The position numbers were made by a program, and so were the translations under genes. From the NCBI RefSeq assembly GCF_001619875.1, contig NZ_LRFC01000001.1:1-64000 (forward strand): a stretch of 64,000 nucleotides of DNA, read 5' to 3'. Shown here piece by piece: positions 61,235-64,000 of this stretch (position 1 is its first letter; each line of letters begins with the position of its first letter). This stretch comes from Fictibacillus phosphorivorans (GTDB lineage Bacteria > Bacillota > Bacilli > Bacillales > Fictibacillaceae). Below the pieces are notes generated by a model, which saw only the letters and a program-made list of their open reading frames with translations, was not told where the DNA came from and searched no databases.

Positions 61235-62269
61235 TTAGAAATCTATTTTTATTTTGATAAAACCTGCACTTCTTAACGCTTCGTATATAATGACGATCGC
61301 AGGACCAACGATCAATCCGATAAAACCTAAGAGCTGGAAACCAATATAGAGCGAAACGAGTGCAGCAAGTGCAGATATTCCAAGACTTGATCCTAGTATT
61401 TTCGGTTCTATGATTCTTCGGACGATTGTAATTACGCCGAACATGATTAAAAGTCCGAAAGCGAGATGATCATTATTATTGATAAAGAAAGAGTACGCTG
61501 CCCATGGTACTAGGAACGAACCTGTACCCAGGATAGGGAGAATATCAACAATAACAATTAACAGAGCGAGAATTACAGCATACTCTACGTCTAAAATCAT
61601 GAGCCCTATTAGAGCTAATAGATATGTAACGAAGCTTAAGATGATTTGTGCCCGAAAAAACCCTACGGTTGCTCTTGATAATTGACTAAAGACCAGTTCA
61701 ACTTTTTCACGAGCTGATGTTGTGAACAAGTTAAGAAACTCGGCATAAAGTCGAGGAAGATCGAGTGAAAATAAAAATACGGCAACTACGTAAATGATAA
61801 AGTAAATCAGCAGACCAGGAATGGCTGTGATTAAACCTAAAATGCCAGATGTTAAATTCTTTGCTGTTTCAACTCCATAATCCTTCAAACCTACTAATCC
61901 CTCTTCAAGCGTTCTTACGACTTCAGGAGGAAGTGTAGCATAAAAGTTTTCCATTTCATAAAACGTATTTTCTGCTACTTCAAACAGATGAACAGAGTAG
62001 GATGGAAGAACCGTTATAAACTCAATCACCTGAATAACAAGTGTAGTTGTAAGCCAGTAGGAAAGGATCCCGAATCCTGCAAGATACAAAATAAATGTAA
62101 CAGTGACGGCCAATAATCGTCTGCCTTTAAAAAGTCTAATAAACAATTTTACTACTGGTTCTAGCATTATAGCGGTAAGCAATGCGAGAAGGAGAGGTAT
62201 ACTGTAAAAGACAAAGATGACGATTCCGGCAAGTAAAACGAGTAATAATATTAAGTTTTTTACAGTCAT
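61235..62269 (-). CDS. AI-2E transporter family / YtvI-like membrane protein
   Basis: A 344-residue protein with about 8 hydrophobic segments: two at the N terminus, a soluble part at about 90-145, then GLITAIPGLLIYFIIYVVAV and several to the C terminus (IVDILPILGTGSFLVPWAA, LGISALAALVSLYIGFQ). This is the PerM/AI-2E family; the closest type appears to be the sporulation protein YtvI. Transport of AI-2 is not implied. The ribosome site is weak (GGGG). Confidence 0.8.
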   Translation of the reverse strand: MTVKNLILLLVLLAGIVIFVFYSIPLLLALLTAIMLEPVVKLFIRLFKGRRLLAVTVTFILYLAGFGILSYWLTTTLVIQVIEFITVLPSYSVHLFEVAENTFYEMENFYATLPPEVVRTLEEGLVGLKDYGVETAKNLTSGILGLITAIPGLLIYFIIYVVAVFLFSLDLPRLYAEFLNLFTTSAREKVELVFSQLSRATVGFFRAQIILSFVTYLLALIGLMILDVEYAVILALLIVIVDILPILGTGSFLVPWAAYSFFINNNDHLAFGLLIMFGVITIVRRIIEPKILGSSLGISALAALVSLYIGFQLLGFIGLIVGPAIVIIYEALRSAGFIKIKIDF

Positions 62270-62415
62270 TTTCCAGCCCCAATCCCCGTGATTTTTATCC
62301 AGTCAGTATTTTCATATTACTATCCATTATGACCGGAAAAAAAGATGATAATTCTTCGTATATACACAATGATGTTACGATAATGTGAAAAAGTCAATTG
62401 AAGTGAGTGAAGTTT

Positions 62416-63240
62416 TCAAAAATCTTTTTTATTTTGCATCTGCCACCTTAAAGCGAGTATCGCATTCAACTGTCCGCCTGCAATTAAGATCATGGCAGAT
62501 ATGTAGAACCACACCATCAATGTTAATAATGCGCCTAAATTTCCGTATATCTGTCCGTAATCAAAAATAAGTACATAAGAAGAAAAAAGATAGGAAAACA
62601 AATGCCATCCAGCCGTTGAAAATATAGCTCCAGGCCAAACATTGCGAAAGGTGAGTTTTACATTTGGTGCAAATCGATACAATGCAGAAAAGATAGAGAG
62701 CAAAACGGAAAAGCCGATCAGATACCGTGCCGTCTCCCAAATATGCCAAACGGGATGGGAAAACCCTGTTTGTTCAAATATGTATATCCCGATCTTTCTT
62801 CCGAATACAGGCAGTAAAAGAGCTGTAATAACCGCAATGACAAGCCCGAACGTTAGAAACATGCCTAAGATGAGTTCTTTGAAGAAAGGGCGGCTTTCTT
62901 CTACTTGATAGGCTTGGTTAAATACACGGATGATGGCATGAGTTCCAATTGTGGCAAGCCAGATCATAATGATTAATGATAGTGATAAGACATCCCCTCT
63001 ATGTTCATCCAAAACGGCAACTAGATTATACTCTAGTAAAGTATATGCTTCTTCAGGTGCAATAGACTGGAAAAGTGAAAGAACATAAGCAGACGAGATA
63101 GGCAAAAAGCTTAGAACGGTAAAGATAAGAAAGATAAAAGGAAACAAAGAAACTAGAAAATAGTAGGCAAGCTGTGCAGACAAATCAAATACTTTATCTT
63201 CAAAAAAACGATGAAACCACTGTTTCATAAACCAACGCAT
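62416..63240 (-). CDS. YihY/BrkB-family membrane protein
   Basis: A 274-residue protein with six hydrophobic segments and the family landmarks DLSAQLAYYFLVSLFPFIF near 23-41, a long soluble loop near 60-90, and WPGAIFSTAGWHLFSYLFS near 208. The function of the family is not settled, although it was once called ribonuclease BN. ATG at 63240 is 8 bases from GGAGG. Bases 63241-63565 hold no gene that I can support. Confidence 0.87.
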   Translation of the reverse strand: MRWFMKQWFHRFFEDKVFDLSAQLAYYFLVSLFPFIFLIFTVLSFLPISSAYVLSLFQSIAPEEAYTLLEYNLVAVLDEHRGDVLSLSLIIMIWLATIGTHAIIRVFNQAYQVEESRPFFKELILGMFLTFGLVIAVITALLLPVFGRKIGIYIFEQTGFSHPVWHIWETARYLIGFSVLLSIFSALYRFAPNVKLTFRNVWPGAIFSTAGWHLFSYLFSSYVLIFDYGQIYGNLGALLTLMVWFYISAMILIAGGQLNAILALRWQMQNKKDF

Positions 63241-63565
63241 GAGGGCAGCCTCCAAATTAGATCTTAAGGTCTCTATCTTGCATTATTCCCGTATAGAAAA
63301 AAAAGAACGCTTTTTCTGAAACAAAACGTTCCTATAATCGTATCAATGATTTAATGAAATTGACATAAAGCTGTTGCAAGAATGATTTATCTGTGTTTCT
63401 GTGAACAACAATGGCAGCTGCAAAGAATAACTAAAGGAGAGGTTACTTGTGTAGGTTGAGGCTGAACTCATTTTTTATAGTTTGCACTCATGAAAAATTC
63501 TTTTCCTTTTTAAAAGGCATAGAGTTATACTATTATACAGATGTTTAACAGGGAGGCTTTTTTTA

Positions 63566-64000
63566 ATGGATTTTATGACACCAGATTTCTGGTCAGCCTT
63601 ATTGGCAATCGTTGTTATCGATTTAGTGTTGGCTGGTGACAACGCAATTGTAATCGGTTTGGCTGCTAGAAACTTACCGAAAGAAAATCAAAAGAAAGTT
63701 ATAATTTGGGGTACAGTAGGAGCAATCGTTATTCGTGCGGCTGCAACACTCGCAGTAGTATGGCTGCTTAAGATTCCAGGCTTGCTTCTTGCCGGTGGAC
63801 TGATTCTTTTATACATTGCTTACAAGTTGATGATAGAAGAGAAAGATCATGATATCGAAGCACAAAATAGCGTATGGGCTGCGATTAAAACGATTATTAT
63901 TGCGGATGCGGTAATGGGTCTTGATAACGTACTTGCAGTAGCAGGAGCAGCACATGGTGATTTCTTGCTTGTCGTGCTTGGCTTATTGATCTCAGTACCG
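63566..64000 (+). CDS. TerC/YjbE-family integral membrane protein (cut by the window end)
   Basis: The first 145 residues of a TerC-family metal-related transporter. IVVIDLVLAGDNAIVIGLAA near 12-31 is the signature with an acidic residue in the membrane, repeated in ADAVMGLDNVLAVAGAAHG near 111. It is of the YjbE type; related proteins export manganese or assist metal loading of secreted enzymes. No yybP-ykoY manganese riboswitch was recognised upstream. CAGGGAGG lies about 8 bases before ATG. Confidence 0.88.
   Translation, partial: MDFMTPDFWSALLAIVVIDLVLAGDNAIVIGLAARNLPKENQKKVIIWGTVGAIVIRAAATLAVVWLLKIPGLLLAGGLILLYIAYKLMIEEKDHDIEAQNSVWAAIKTIIIADAVMGLDNVLAVAGAAHGDFLLVVLGLLISVP

Noticed and set aside
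63241-63565. yybP-ykoY manganese riboswitch before terC
   Set aside because: The conserved loops of this class could not be found; only AT-rich sequence with weak stems is present. A short TTG ORF near 63450 overlaps the promoter area and has no support.

Overview
The window looks like a chromosome segment of a motile, endospore-forming member of the Bacillaceae (Fictibacillus-like, although the genus is an inference). The signs are a low-to-moderate GC Gram-positive gene style, strong AGGAGG ribosome binding sites with GTG/TTG starts, SpoIIP, a GerAB-type germinant permease, a YtvI-like protein, HutP, CcpA cre boxes and a KtrAB locus under a c-di-AMP riboswitch. No phage, plasmid, transposase, rRNA or tRNA was seen.

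Layout. 1-12331 is a phenylacetate catabolic cluster: paaK, paaABCD, an EthD-like gene, a crotonase hydratase, paaG and an aldehyde dehydrogenase; then, after two repeat elements, paaH, a thiolase, another hydratase and paaX. 12595-17686 holds a PaaY-like hexapeptide protein, a flavin oxidoreductase, an NSS transporter, an SDR and a peroxiredoxin-like gene with an in-frame UGA, then a HIT protein. 17841-24227 holds a FlK-type thioesterase, phenylalanine dehydrogenase and a complete 2-oxoacid dehydrogenase complex (E1a, E1b, E2, E3). 24646-32122 is mixed: a MurG paralogue, azlCD, a HAD phosphatase, GlpQ, a broken DUF421 gene and a YtrA/YtrB-type ABC operon. 32265-53176 carries a Ste24-type protease, motAB, a thioredoxin-like lipid-anchored or membrane protein, a PAS histidine kinase, a CAP protein, an efflux pump with its regulator, spoIIP, cardiolipin synthase, uppP, ktrAB and a gerAB paralogue. 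53358-59874 is the hut operon (hutP, H, U, I, G plus an XRE regulator). 59875 to the end is envelope genes and a truncated terC.

How the genes may work together. Phenylalanine dehydrogenase would make phenylpyruvate, the adjacent 2-oxoacid dehydrogenase complex could make phenylacetyl-CoA from it, and the paa enzymes would take that to acetyl-CoA and succinyl-CoA. An A/T-centred inverted motif (ACG-N8-ACGT) sits just downstream of the -10 box in front of paaK, paaA and the thioesterase gene, and cre boxes sit before paaK and phenylalanine dehydrogenase, so the two blocks may share control.

The most unusual items are the UGA-containing redoxin gene, which has a SECIS-like hairpin placed as in bacterial selenoprotein genes; several intergenic arrays with a strict 20- or 21-bp period but a different unit at each locus; and a dispersed ~130-bp fold-back repeat family, one copy of which is split by a second repeat.
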